A stretch of DNA of 64,000 nucleotides from Bacteroidota bacterium (GTDB lineage Bacteria; Bacteroidota; Bacteroidia; Chitinophagales; UBA10324): the NCBI GenBank assembly GCA_018267315.1, contig JAFDYS010000023.1, forward strand, positions 39,052 through 103,051, in the 5' to 3' direction. Numbering within the stretch: the first letter of the stretch is position 1; every line of letters begins with the position of its first letter. The notes under the pieces were generated by a model. It did not search any database. It saw only the letters and a list, made by a program, of their open reading frames with translations, and was not told where the DNA came from. The position numbers and the translations under genes are program-made. Shown here in pieces: positions 8,105 to 17,200 of this stretch.

Positions 8105-9883
8105 ATGACTTCTACTTTACAGATTCTCATTGTGAGCGCAGTCATTTTGTTTTTGATCGTCGCTCTCTACAAAGAATTCATTCGCCCGACACTTACATTC
8201 TTGTTTGCCATTGTGGCCCTGGTGGTATCGGGCATCATTGGTCCCAAAGAAGTACTCGAGGGATTTTCGAATGAGCAGATAGCGGTGATTATTCTGCTGG
8301 TCATCCTGGCAGATTGCCTGCGCAAAACGGATCTGATCAACAATATGTTTGAATGGATATTCAGCGGGAAACTCGGATACAAGGGATTTCTGTGGCGGCT
8401 TACTTCTTTCGTGAGTTTCACATCGGCCTGGGTGAATAACACGCCAATTGTAGCGCTGCTCATGCCTTATGTTCAGGAATGGGGGAAGAAGAACAACGTG
8501 CGCGCATCAAAGCTGCTCATCCCGCTTTCATATGCTACGATCATGGGAGGTATGATTACCCTCATTGGTACTTCAACCAACCTTATCGTCAGCGGATTGA
8601 TGGTAGAAAACGGCCTCAAGCCGCTATCGATGTTTGATTTCAGCGCCGTGGGTATTCCGGTCGCCATCATGGGCATTTTGTATTTCCAGTTCTTCGGGCA
8701 CCGGCTACTTCCTATCCGGACTGATCCAGCCAGTTCATTTAAATCCAACCAGCGCGAATATGTTACAGAGTGTGTCATTGGAGCCGAATCAGCCCTTCAC
8801 GGCAAAACGGTTGAGCAAGCGCAGTTGGCGCATCCTGATGGACTTTATCTGGTTGAATTGGTACGCGATGGCATCAACATGTCTCCGGTTCCATCATCGG
8901 AAATTCTTTTACGTGGCGATGTACTGATTTTCGCCGGTAACACAGAGCGCATTACGGAATTGGTTAGGTCAGGCAAAGGCATTCAGCTTGCCGGAAATAA
9001 TTTTACGTCAGTGCCTGATGGAAAATTCAGTTTGGTGGAAGCGGTAGTCAGCCCCGATTCCTATCTGGTGGGAAAGAACGTCAACGAAACGGATTTTCGG
9101 CCGAAGTATGATGCAGCTATTGTAGGCATACACAGAAACGGCGAAAAGCTGGCAGGGAAAATAGGAGACATCAGGATGAAGGCAGGCGATTTGTTGCTCG
9201 TTCAACCGGGCCCTGATTTCAATTTTCATGTGGCAGGCAGCCGGGATCTGATGATCATCGGGAAGGTAAAACCAAGCCGTAAAATCGGTATACGGGATTC
9301 CTATATTTTGCTTGGGGCTACTGTAGCAGCGATAGCACTGGCAGCATTCAACCTGTTTAACTTGTTCAGCGGACTGGTGGTGGCTGTGGGCTTGTTGTTG
9401 CTCCTTCGCGTGATTCGCGTGCGAGATGTAAAAGAAGGCCTCGATCTGAATCTGATCATTTTGCTCGCCTTTGCACTTTCCATCGGAAAGGCCTTGTCCG
9501 TTAGCGGAGCCGCAAAATTTTATGCGGGAGAACTCGTCGGGTTGTTACAGCCCTTGGGTGTGATAGGTATTCTGGCAGGCATCTATCTCATTACAAATAT
9601 ACTTACCGCATTCATGACCAATGCAGCATCGGTGGCCATCACCATCCCCATTGCCCTCGAAACATGTGAATCACTTGCGATCAATCCCATGCCATTCATG
9701 CTGGGTATTGCATTCGCCGGCACCGGCGATTTCATGACACCCATCGGCTATCAAACCAATCTCATGGTTTATGGTCCCGGCGGATACAAGTTCAGAGACT
9801 ATGTAAAGGTGGGATTTCCCCTCACGCTTCTATACATGATTATGACCGTGGTATCGCTGGGTTGGTTGTATGACCTGTATTGA
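8105..9883 (+). CDS. SLC13/DASS-family permease with two TrkA-C (RCK_C) domains
   Basis: 592-residue inner-membrane carrier. Order of parts: five or so N-terminal helices with TSAWVNNTPIVALLMPY (around residue 105) and LIGTSTNLIVSG (around 155); a soluble middle with two RCK_C/TrkA-C units (about residues 215-300 and 300-375), the second ending MKAGDLLLVQPG; then C-terminal helices with the repeat of the substrate motif, FMTNAASVAITIPI (around 505), and the final GTGDFMTPIGYQTNLMVYGP. The paired NT motifs bind Na+ and a di- or tricarboxylate or sulfate. This RCK-containing type is common in bacteria and its substrate is seldom known. It has its own promoter at 7957. In this context, export or uptake of a dicarboxylate such as succinate would fit (inference). 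Confidence 0.88.
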   Translation: MTSTLQILIVSAVILFLIVALYKEFIRPTLTFLFAIVALVVSGIIGPKEVLEGFSNEQIAVIILLVILADCLRKTDLINNMFEWIFSGKLGYKGFLWRLTSFVSFTSAWVNNTPIVALLMPYVQEWGKKNNVRASKLLIPLSYATIMGGMITLIGTSTNLIVSGLMVENGLKPLSMFDFSAVGIPVAIMGILYFQFFGHRLLPIRTDPASSFKSNQREYVTECVIGAESALHGKTVEQAQLAHPDGLYLVELVRDGINMSPVPSSEILLRGDVLIFAGNTERITELVRSGKGIQLAGNNFTSVPDGKFSLVEAVVSPDSYLVGKNVNETDFRPKYDAAIVGIHRNGEKLAGKIGDIRMKAGDLLLVQPGPDFNFHVAGSRDLMIIGKVKPSRKIGIRDSYILLGATVAAIALAAFNLFNLFSGLVVAVGLLLLLRVIRVRDVKEGLDLNLIILLAFALSIGKALSVSGAAKFYAGELVGLLQPLGVIGILAGIYLITNILTAFMTNAASVAITIPIALETCESLAINPMPFMLGIAFAGTGDFMTPIGYQTNLMVYGPGGYKFRDYVKVGFPLTLLYMIMTVVSLGWLYDLY

Positions 9884-9987
9884 ATTACCAGCAGTGGGTA
9901 ATCATGGTTCATAACGGGAAGAACGTGTGGAGCGGTCTTCACACTTGCATCTCAATACTGTATCTTGCCATCGCTCATCCGGCTTGA

Positions 9988-11355
9988 ATGGACTACGGTG
10001 CACTTTCCCTGGTTCCTCCATTGATCGTCATTGCATTGGCGATACTTCTTCGGTCTTCCTTTGAACCGCTGATCATCGGTTGCATCGTGGGTTTCATCCT
10101 TATTGGTTTTCATGATCACACGAATTTCTTTTCCAATTTCATTTCATCGCTGTACAGGGTGATGGAAGATGAGAGCACCGTGTGGGTGATTCTCGTTTGC
10201 GGATTGTACGGTTCGCTTATCGGACTGGTGGTGCGCAGCGGCGGTGCCATGAAATTCGGCGAGGACATTTTAAAATATGTTAAGACGAAAAAAGCGGCGC
10301 TCTTCGGAACCTGGGGACTCGGACTCTTTATTTTCCTTGATGATTACCTGAGCGCGCTTACCGTCGGAATCACGATGAAGAAAATTACCGATCATTTCAA
10401 AGTGCCGAGGGAATATCTGGCTTACATCGTGAACACCACGGCACCGCCCTGGAGTGTAGTGGTTCCCATTTCCACGTGGACGTTGTTCATCGGATCAATT
10501 TTAGTGAAGGCGAAATTCGCCGCAGAGGGGCAGGGCAACCATGTGTATCTCTCAGTGATCCCTTTTGTTACTTATGGCTGGGTAAGTGTGCTGCTGATTC
10601 CGCTCGTAATTCTTGGCGTGGTTCCGATTTTCGGGAAGATGAAGAAGGCACAGCAACGCGTGGATGAAACGGGAGAGTTGATTCCCGGCGGACGGAAAAT
10701 GGCCAAACTGAAACTCGATCATTTCGATACCGGTAAAAAATCAAAGGGCATCTATTTTATCCTGCCGCTCATTGTATTGCTGGCATCCACTTTCGCCCTC
10801 GATCTCGACGCACTGAAAGGCGTGATGATTGCTGTCGTCTTCACGTTCATCTACTATCTCGTAATCCGCGTTGGAAGATTCCATGAACTCTCTGAAACGG
10901 TATTCGCCGGGTTCAACAGCATGATATTCGCACTGGCACTGGTAGTGATCAGCTACGTGCTGAAAGATGTGGGTGATCAGATGGGACTCACCCAATATGT
11001 GATTGATGGCGTGAAACCGATGGTGAGCAAAGAATTATTGCCGGTCATCATCTTCGTTTCCATCAGTGCCATTTCATGGGCAACAGGATCGTCGTGGGGC
11101 GTGTATGCAGTGGTGATCCCGATTGTGATTCCCCTGGCGCAAACACTGGGCTCGAATGTGTTGATGAATATCGGTGCCGTCGTGAGCGCCGGAGTGTTTG
11201 GGGCGAATGCCTGTTTGTATTCCGATGCCACGATTCTCACGGCGCAATCAACCGACACCAATAATCTCGATCACGCGCTTTCACAGCTTCCGTATGCGTT
11301 GATCGCATTTGTAATTTCTGCAGTGATTTATGCGGGCATGGGCTATGCCTTCTGA
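9988..11355 (+). CDS. NhaC-family Na+/H+ antiporter
   Basis: 455 residues with about 11 membrane helices. Family signs are FIFLDDYLSALTVG (around residue 113; paired acidic residues in the membrane), NTTAPPWSVVVPISTW (around 150) and SWATGSSWGVYAVVIPIVIP (around 365). NhaC members exchange Na+ for H+, and several relatives carry amino acids or organic acids in exchange. It ends at 11355 with the acetyltransferase ATG 1 bp later, so the two are translationally coupled. With SLC13 it brings transporters to the catabolic run, so a substrate/product exchanger for the pathway is as likely as simple pH homeostasis (inference). Confidence 0.85.
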   Translation: MDYGALSLVPPLIVIALAILLRSSFEPLIIGCIVGFILIGFHDHTNFFSNFISSLYRVMEDESTVWVILVCGLYGSLIGLVVRSGGAMKFGEDILKYVKTKKAALFGTWGLGLFIFLDDYLSALTVGITMKKITDHFKVPREYLAYIVNTTAPPWSVVVPISTWTLFIGSILVKAKFAAEGQGNHVYLSVIPFVTYGWVSVLLIPLVILGVVPIFGKMKKAQQRVDETGELIPGGRKMAKLKLDHFDTGKKSKGIYFILPLIVLLASTFALDLDALKGVMIAVVFTFIYYLVIRVGRFHELSETVFAGFNSMIFALALVVISYVLKDVGDQMGLTQYVIDGVKPMVSKELLPVIIFVSISAISWATGSSWGVYAVVIPIVIPLAQTLGSNVLMNIGAVVSAGVFGANACLYSDATILTAQSTDTNNLDHALSQLPYALIAFVISAVIYAGMGYAF

Positions 11356-11356
11356 A

Positions 11357-12010
11357 ATGAAAATGAGTTATCACGAAAAACTGAAAAGCGGAATTGACAT
11401 TGTTCCCATGCAACAGGAACATGCTTTTCAGCTTGAAGCGTTGCAGCACAAAGTATTTCCCAATCTTGCCGAAGAAGAAATTCTTCATGCGGAGCAATAC
11501 AAAAAGCACCTTGAGATTTTTCCCGAAGGGCAATTCGTTGCTCTTGATGGGGAAAAAGTTGTCGGCGCCACCACCACGATGCGGTACCGCTATGATATTA
11601 AGAATCCGGAGCCGCATACCTTCAGCGAAATCATGGGCGGCGGCTGGCTCACCACGCACGATCCGGAAGGGGAGTGGCTGTATGGCATTGATGTGAGTGT
11701 GGATCCGGAATACCGCAAGATGGGAATCGCAAAAGCGCTGTACCGCGCCCGTCAGCATTTGTGCAGGCAACTCGGTTTGAAAGGCCAGCTCACGGTGGGC
11801 ATGCTCAATGGCTATGATCGCCTGCGCGGTGAGATGACCATCGAAGAATACTATCAGAAAGTGAAGCGCAAAGAAATTTTCGATCCCACGGTTTCCGTTC
11901 AGGAGAAAGTGGGTTTTGAAATCGTCGGCTTCATGAAGGATTATCTGAACGATCCTACCTGCGGAAATTCCGGCGCCGTGATCGTGCTCGATGCTTCGAA
12001 GGAGATTTAG
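11357..12010 (+). CDS. GNAT family N-acetyltransferase
   Basis: 217 residues from ATG 11357, immediately after the antiporter stop; an upstream in-frame ATG at 11330 lies inside that gene and is less likely. The acetyl-CoA site is seen as LYGIDVSVDPEYRKMGIAKA (motif A, R/Q-x-x-G-x-A loop, around residues 108-127). The C-terminal third has EKVGFEIVGFMKDYL, the usual last strands. The sequence before motif A is long and includes a GGGWLTTHDP loop, resembling GNAT domains that act on small molecules or precede carbon-nitrogen hydrolases. Acceptor unknown. Coupling to the antiporter hints at acetylation of the transported amine (inference). Confidence 0.8.
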   Translation: MKMSYHEKLKSGIDIVPMQQEHAFQLEALQHKVFPNLAEEEILHAEQYKKHLEIFPEGQFVALDGEKVVGATTTMRYRYDIKNPEPHTFSEIMGGGWLTTHDPEGEWLYGIDVSVDPEYRKMGIAKALYRARQHLCRQLGLKGQLTVGMLNGYDRLRGEMTIEEYYQKVKRKEIFDPTVSVQEKVGFEIVGFMKDYLNDPTCGNSGAVIVLDASKEI

Positions 12011-12069
12011 TTTCCCGCCGGTAAAAATTTTCCTGAAACATTTTTTGGCCGCATGGATGGAGTGATTAA

Positions 12070-12096
12070 ATTACAATCACTTGATAAGATTGTAAT
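12070..12096 (+). promoter_or_regulatory. Palindromic operator upstream of dinB (SOS-like box)
   Basis: ATTACAATC at 12070-12078 and GATTGTAAT at 12088-12096 form a perfect 9-bp inverted repeat around a 9-nt spacer. The right arm ends 6 nt before the dinB ATG, so a bound repressor would cover the promoter and start. An almost identical site with the same spacer lies at 60131-60157 beside the LexA-like repressor gene. Confidence 0.8.
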
Positions 12097-12102
12097 ACAG
12101 TC

Positions 12103-13344
12103 ATGTTTCTCAGCGCAGACAGAACCATCGTCCACATGGACCTCGATTGCTTCTTCGTCGCCGTATCGCGGCTGATGAATCCTTCCTTGAATGGTAAACC
12201 TGTTTTGATCGGCGGCAGCAGTGATCGCGGCGTGGTGGCGGCCTGCAGTTATGAAGCGAGGAAATTCGGCATTCATTCCGCCATGCCGATGAAACTGGCG
12301 AAGCGGTTGTGCCCTGAAGCGCTCATCGTGCGCGGCGATTATGAGATGTACACGAAGAAGTCGGATGAAGTCACGGAAATCATTCAGGAAAATGTTCCCG
12401 TGTACGAGAAGAGTTCGGTGGATGAATTCTACATGGACATGACGGGCATGGAAAAATTTTTCGGCTGCCAGAAATGGGCCACGGAGTTGTGGCAGAAAGT
12501 GAAGCGCGAAACCGGCTTGCCGAGTTCCTTCGGATTGTCGGTAAACAAAACCGTTTCAAAAGTGGCCACGGATTTCATCAAGCCCGACAATAAAAAAGTG
12601 GTGGACCGCGGAACGGAGAAAGAATTTCTCGCGCCGATGAGTGTGAGCAAAATCCCGATGGTGGGCGAGAAAACCTATCACACGCTGAAGCAGATGGGCA
12701 TTGAAAAAATTCTCACGCTGCAGCAGATGCCCGTGGAACTGATGCACGATGTGTTCGGCGAAAACGGAAGAACCATCTGGCAGAAAGCCAACGGCATCGA
12801 CGACTCGCCGGTGATTCCTTATTCAGAGAGAAAAAGTATTTCGAGCGAAGAAACATTCGACCAGGACACGATTGACATCACGAAGATGAAAGACATCCTC
12901 ATCCGCATGACGGAGAGCTTGCTCTTTCAGCTGCGCAACGAAAACAAACTCACCAGCTGCGTGGCGGTGAAGATCCGTTACAGCAATTTCGACACGCACA
13001 CGATGCAGCGCCGCATTCCGTACACGTCGTGCGACCATCACGTGATTCCGCTGGTGAAGGAGTTGTTCGATAAGTTGTATGAGCGCCGGATGCTGATTCG
13101 TTTGGTCGGCGTGCGGTTCTCCTATCTCGTCGGCGGCGGATACCAGATCAATTTGTTCGAAGATTCACTCGAGCAGATTCATCTGTATCAGGCCATGGAT
13201 CAGTTGAAGAAGCGGTTTGGTGACGATGCCGTGATGCGCGCTGCCGGAATGAATTTTCACCTGCGTGATTTCAATCCCTTCAACGGAATAAGGAAAGGTG
13301 TGGCGGGCGGAGTGCAGAAGAGGAAGGAAGTGGCGGTTGCGTGA
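12103..13344 (+). CDS. dinB: DNA polymerase IV (Y-family translesion polymerase)
   Basis: 413 residues. Y-family palm motifs: HMDLDCFFVAV with metal-binding Asp13, the steric-gate region FFVAVSR, and SSVDEFYMDMTG (around residue 107) with the catalytic Asp-Glu pair. The little-finger domain follows about residue 240. YQINLFEDS near residue 347 contains QINLF, a fit to the beta-clamp binding motif QxxLF. The protein copies across damaged bases with low fidelity in the cytosol. ATG 12103 lies 6 nt after the palindromic operator, so expression is probably repressed by the S24-family regulator at 59272 and induced by DNA damage (inference). The next intact polymerase gene, dnaE2 at 14269, is its expected partner but is separated by a transposase locus. 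Confidence 0.93.
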   Translation: MFLSADRTIVHMDLDCFFVAVSRLMNPSLNGKPVLIGGSSDRGVVAACSYEARKFGIHSAMPMKLAKRLCPEALIVRGDYEMYTKKSDEVTEIIQENVPVYEKSSVDEFYMDMTGMEKFFGCQKWATELWQKVKRETGLPSSFGLSVNKTVSKVATDFIKPDNKKVVDRGTEKEFLAPMSVSKIPMVGEKTYHTLKQMGIEKILTLQQMPVELMHDVFGENGRTIWQKANGIDDSPVIPYSERKSISSEETFDQDTIDITKMKDILIRMTESLLFQLRNENKLTSCVAVKIRYSNFDTHTMQRRIPYTSCDHHVIPLVKELFDKLYERRMLIRLVGVRFSYLVGGGYQINLFEDSLEQIHLYQAMDQLKKRFGDDAVMRAAGMNFHLRDFNPFNGIRKGVAGGVQKRKEVAVA

Positions 13345-13394
13345 ACAAATTTGATGATGAGATCATGAGAGAATTTTTAAAAGGAAATTTAATG

Positions 13395-13512
13395 AAGCGC
13401 CGCAGGCGCGACATTATGGTAGGATTGAAATGAGGAATTCGATTAAGCGCCGCAGGCGCGACATTATTTTTCAGTATCGACATTAATTGTTGTAATGCCG
13501 CCCCTGCGGGGC
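13395..13512. repeat. REP-like hairpins upstream of the RAYT transposase
   Basis: Two identical 23-bp copies of AAGCGCCGCAGGCGCGACAT (plus TAT) lie at 13395-13417 and 13445-13467, exactly 50 bp apart. Each forms a GCGCC-GCA-GGCGC hairpin. A third hairpin, GCCCC-TGC-GGGGC, lies at 13500-13512. The rest of the 308-bp gap from 13345 to 13652 shows no gene. Such hairpins are the substrates of REP-associated tyrosine transposases. Confidence 0.75.
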
Positions 13513-13652
13513 TCGGCAAGTAAACGGATAAATCATTCATTTTACCATCATGCCTTTCCTTCGGAGCTCAAATGCACTCGAACAACTTTCACAACCTTTA
13601 TTATGCTCAGTCTAACCGAAACTTCATTTCATAACACAAAGCAAAATTCACC

Positions 13653-14114
13653 ATGGCTGATACCTATTCACAAATTTCCATTCAGGTTGTCTTCGCAGTA
13701 AAAGGAAGAGAAAATATCATCACGAAAAATTTCCGCGATGAACTTCATAAATACATCACGGGCATCGTCAGCAGGAAAGGACAAAAATGTTTGGTGGTAA
13801 ACGGATGGAAAGATCACGTGCATGTTTTCTTCGGGCTGGAGCCATCCATGAAAATTTCAGATTTAGTGAGTGCGATCAAAGCGAATTCATCCAAGTGGAT
13901 TAATGAACGCGGTTTTGTCAAAGGAAAATTTCAATGGCAGGAGGGATATGCGGCTTTCTCCTACTCAAAATCACAGCGCGATGCGGTGATTAAATACATC
14001 ATGAACCAGGAGCAACATCATCACCGGAAAACTTTTCGCGAAGAATATCTGGAGCTGTTACGGAAATCGGATATTGAATTTGATGAAAAATATCTGTTTG
14101 AGTTTTATGAATAA
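13653..14114 (+). mobile_element. REP-associated tyrosine transposase (IS200/IS605 TnpA-like, Y1 family)
   Basis: 153 residues, the full length of a Y1 single-domain HUH transposase. The metal-binding HUH motif is HVH at residues 55-57 (KDHVHVFFGLEP). The catalytic tyrosine is probably Tyr115 in KYIMNQEQHH, with the downstream Gln of the YxxxQ helix. WQEGYAAFSYSKSQ is the typical strand before it. No TnpB follows. Short GC-rich hairpins lie on both sides (13395-13512 and 14125-14208), which is the layout of a domesticated RAYT/REP locus rather than of a free IS200 copy. It sits between dinB and dnaE2, splitting a pair usually found together. ATG at 13653. Confidence 0.9.
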
Positions 14115-14124
14115 CCTGATGGGA

Positions 14125-14208
14125 TCTGTCGCCGCTACGCGGTTCAATGGAAATTCTGTTGTTTACACTACTACTGTTACCATACTGTCGCCCCTACGGG
14201 GCTTCATG
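14125..14208. repeat. REP-like hairpins downstream of the RAYT transposase
   Basis: TCTGTCGCCGCTACGCGGTT at 14125 forms CCGC-TAC-GCGG, and CTGTCGCCCCTACGGGGCTT at 14185 forms GCCCC-TAC-GGGGC (14190-14202). Both share the CTGTCGCC lead, which the upstream hairpins show as GACA in the opposite orientation. This leads directly to the dnaE2 start at 14269. Confidence 0.7.
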
Positions 14209-14268
14209 CCCGCACCGGTTTCTCAAGTTTGCAGAGCAGATATCGCTACGTGGCTGAATTGAATTGAA

Positions 14269-17200
14269 ATGTATCTCAACTGCCACACCTACTATAGCTT
14301 CAAATACGGTGCGATGAGTATCGAAGAGCTGCTTCGCGAAGCAGCAGCTAAAGGGGTGCGCAAACTCGTGCTGAGCGACATCAACAATACATCAGCCATT
14401 CTCGAAGCGCACCGGTTGACTGAAACCTATCCGGAGAAATTCCCCGTGCAGGTGATTGCGGGAATTGATTTCCGTAATAGTTCCGGGCAACAATTTATCG
14501 GCATCGCAAAAAATCATCACGGTTTTTTTGCGCTGAATAGTTTTCTCTCGAAGTGCTTGCACGAAGGCGATGTGGGACTAACCGGAAGAGAAGCCGTAAT
14601 TCCCGGGCGGCCGCCGGAGTTTGAGAATGCGTTTGTGGTTTACGACTTCTCGTCATTGCGAGGAGCGGAGCGACGAAGCAATCCCCAACTTAACGAAGAG
14701 TCTATCTTGCTCATGCGCGCCCTTCAATCGCCTGAAGGGGAGAAGCCCGTGCGCACTCTGAAGCAGAGCGGTTCTCCTTTTAGGGAATCAGAGGGCAGCG
14801 CGGGGATTTTCTCGCTTCGCTCAAAGAGAATAGTTGCTTCGTCGCCCTCACGCAATGGCTCACGCATGCTCCTCGCAATGACGCTGAAGCAGAATGAATT
14901 CATCGGCATCCGCCCATCCGATCTCAACCGCCTCAAATTTTCTCCTCTCAAAAATCACATGGAGAAACTCGTTGCGCTCGCTCCGGTAACGTTCAGAAAC
15001 AAAACCGGTTTCAATGCACATCGTCTCTTGCGCGCCATGGATCACAACATCGTGCTCAGCAAACTTCCGGTGAGTGAGCAGGCATCACCTGATGAAATCA
15101 TGATGCGTGAAGAAGAACTGTGTGCGCTGTACAGGGATTTTCCGCAGATCATTCACAACACAAAAAGGGTACTGGATGAATGCGAGCCCATCAATTTTCA
15201 TTTCGGAGAAAACAAAAACAAGAAACATTTTTTCGGCAGTTCGAAAGAGGACTACAACAAACTGATTCAGTTGTGTGAAGACGGAATGGCGAAACGGTAT
15301 CCGTCAGCCGGTGAAAAAATCCGTGCGCGGTTTCACAAAGAGATCAGCGTGATTATCGAAAAAGAATTCAGTTCCTACTTTCTCATCAACCACGACATCA
15401 TTCAGTTTGCCCGGAGAAAAAATTTTTTCTACGTCGGTCGCGGCAGCGGAGCGAACTCCATGGTGGCATATCTGCTGTACATCACTGATGTGGATCCGAT
15501 TGATCTGGATTTGTATTTCGAGCGATTCATCAACCCTTCGAGGAAAAATCCGCCCGACTTCGACCTCGATTTCTCCTCGGATGAGCGCGACGAAGTGATC
15601 GAGCATATTTTCAAAACACACAGCAATGCGCACACGTCGCTGCTCGCCACCTATAGCGAGATGAAAGATGATTCACTCATCCGCGAACTCGGGAAAGTTT
15701 TTGGTTTACCGAAAGCGGAGATTGATGCGCTGCAGGATTACCGCAACCTTCCGCAGACACCCGACCACATCACGAAACTCATTTACCAGTACAAAGAGGT
15801 TCTGAAAACATTTCCATCACACCTGAGCATTCACGCGGGCGGAGTGTTGATTTCAGAGAAGCCAATTGAGTATTACTCCGCGCTCAGCAATCCGCCGAAG
15901 GGATTTCCGCTCGTGCAGTTCAGCATGGTGGAAGCGGAAGATGCGGGCTTCGCGAAGTTTGACATCCTCGCTCAGCGCGGGCTGGGAAAAGTGCGCGATG
16001 CTGTTGACCTCGTTTCACAGAATCAAAATGTGCAGGTTGACATTCACGACGTGAAAAAATTTTTCGTAGATCCTGAAGTGCGCAACAACCTGAAGCAGGC
16101 AAAACTCATGGGATGTTTTTATGTGGAATCTCCTGCGATGCGCATGCTGCTCACGAAGCTGAGAGCGGAAACGTATCTCGATCTCGTGGCGGCGAGTTCC
16201 ATTATTCGCCCGGGCGTGGCGCAGAGCGGCATGATGCAGGAATACATCCGCCGTTTTCACGATAAAGATCACGGTCGCAGCAAAGCGATTCCGCAACTGT
16301 GGGACATTATGCCCGACACGTTCGGCGTGATGGTGTACCAGGAGGATGTGATCAAGGTCGCACACTTTTTCGCGGGACTCACCTTGGAAGAATCCGACAT
16401 GCTGCGCCGCGGCATGAGCGGCAAGTACCGTGCGCGCTCGGAATTTCAGAAAGTGGAGCAGAAATTTTTTTCGAACTGCAAGGCGAAAGAATATCCTGAT
16501 GCGCTCACCAAAGAAGTGTGGCGGCAGATTGAAAGTTTTGCCGGTTATGCTTTTTCGAAAGGGCATTCCGCTTCGTATGCCGTCGAGAGTTACCAGTGCA
16601 TGTATCTGAAAACACATTTCCCGCTCGAGTACATGGTGGCGGTGATTAATAATGGCGGCGGATTTTTCGGCGTACAGTTTTACATTCATGAAGCGCGCAT
16701 GTGCGGCGGAACCATTCACGCGCCCGACATCAATCACAGCGACGTGCACACTTCGATTTCCGGAAAGGAAATTTATCTCGGCTTCAATTTGCTGAATGAC
16801 CTGGAAAGGAAAGTGCAGCTTGATGTGGTGGCAGAGCGTAACCGCAACGGAAGATATTCTTCCCTGGAAAATTTCATGAAGCGCGTTTCCATTTCCGTGG
16901 ATCAGTTGCGCATCCTCATCCGCATCGGGGCATTTCGTTTCACCGGAAAAACGAAACAGGAATTGCTGTGGGACATTCACAAAATTCTCGGACATGAAAA
17001 AAAATCTGTTGTGCGCCGTGAATTGTTTGAGAACGGGTACAAAAATTTCCGGCTGCCGCCGCTGGATGAAATGAAGTACCGTGATGCAGTGGATGAGATG
17101 GAGATTCTGGGATTTCCCTTGTGTTCGCCGTTTGAGTTGATAGCGCTTGAAACGGACGTCATTGCGAGCGAAGCGAAGCAATCCCCAACCCGGCCCTCTG

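Noticed and set aside
12829..13041. Small antisense frames in dinB
   Set aside because: No initiation signals and composition follows the opposite strand.
13395..13467. Two identical 23-bp repeats as a CRISPR start
   Set aside because: Only two copies and a strong hairpin, next to a RAYT transposase and with no Cas genes.
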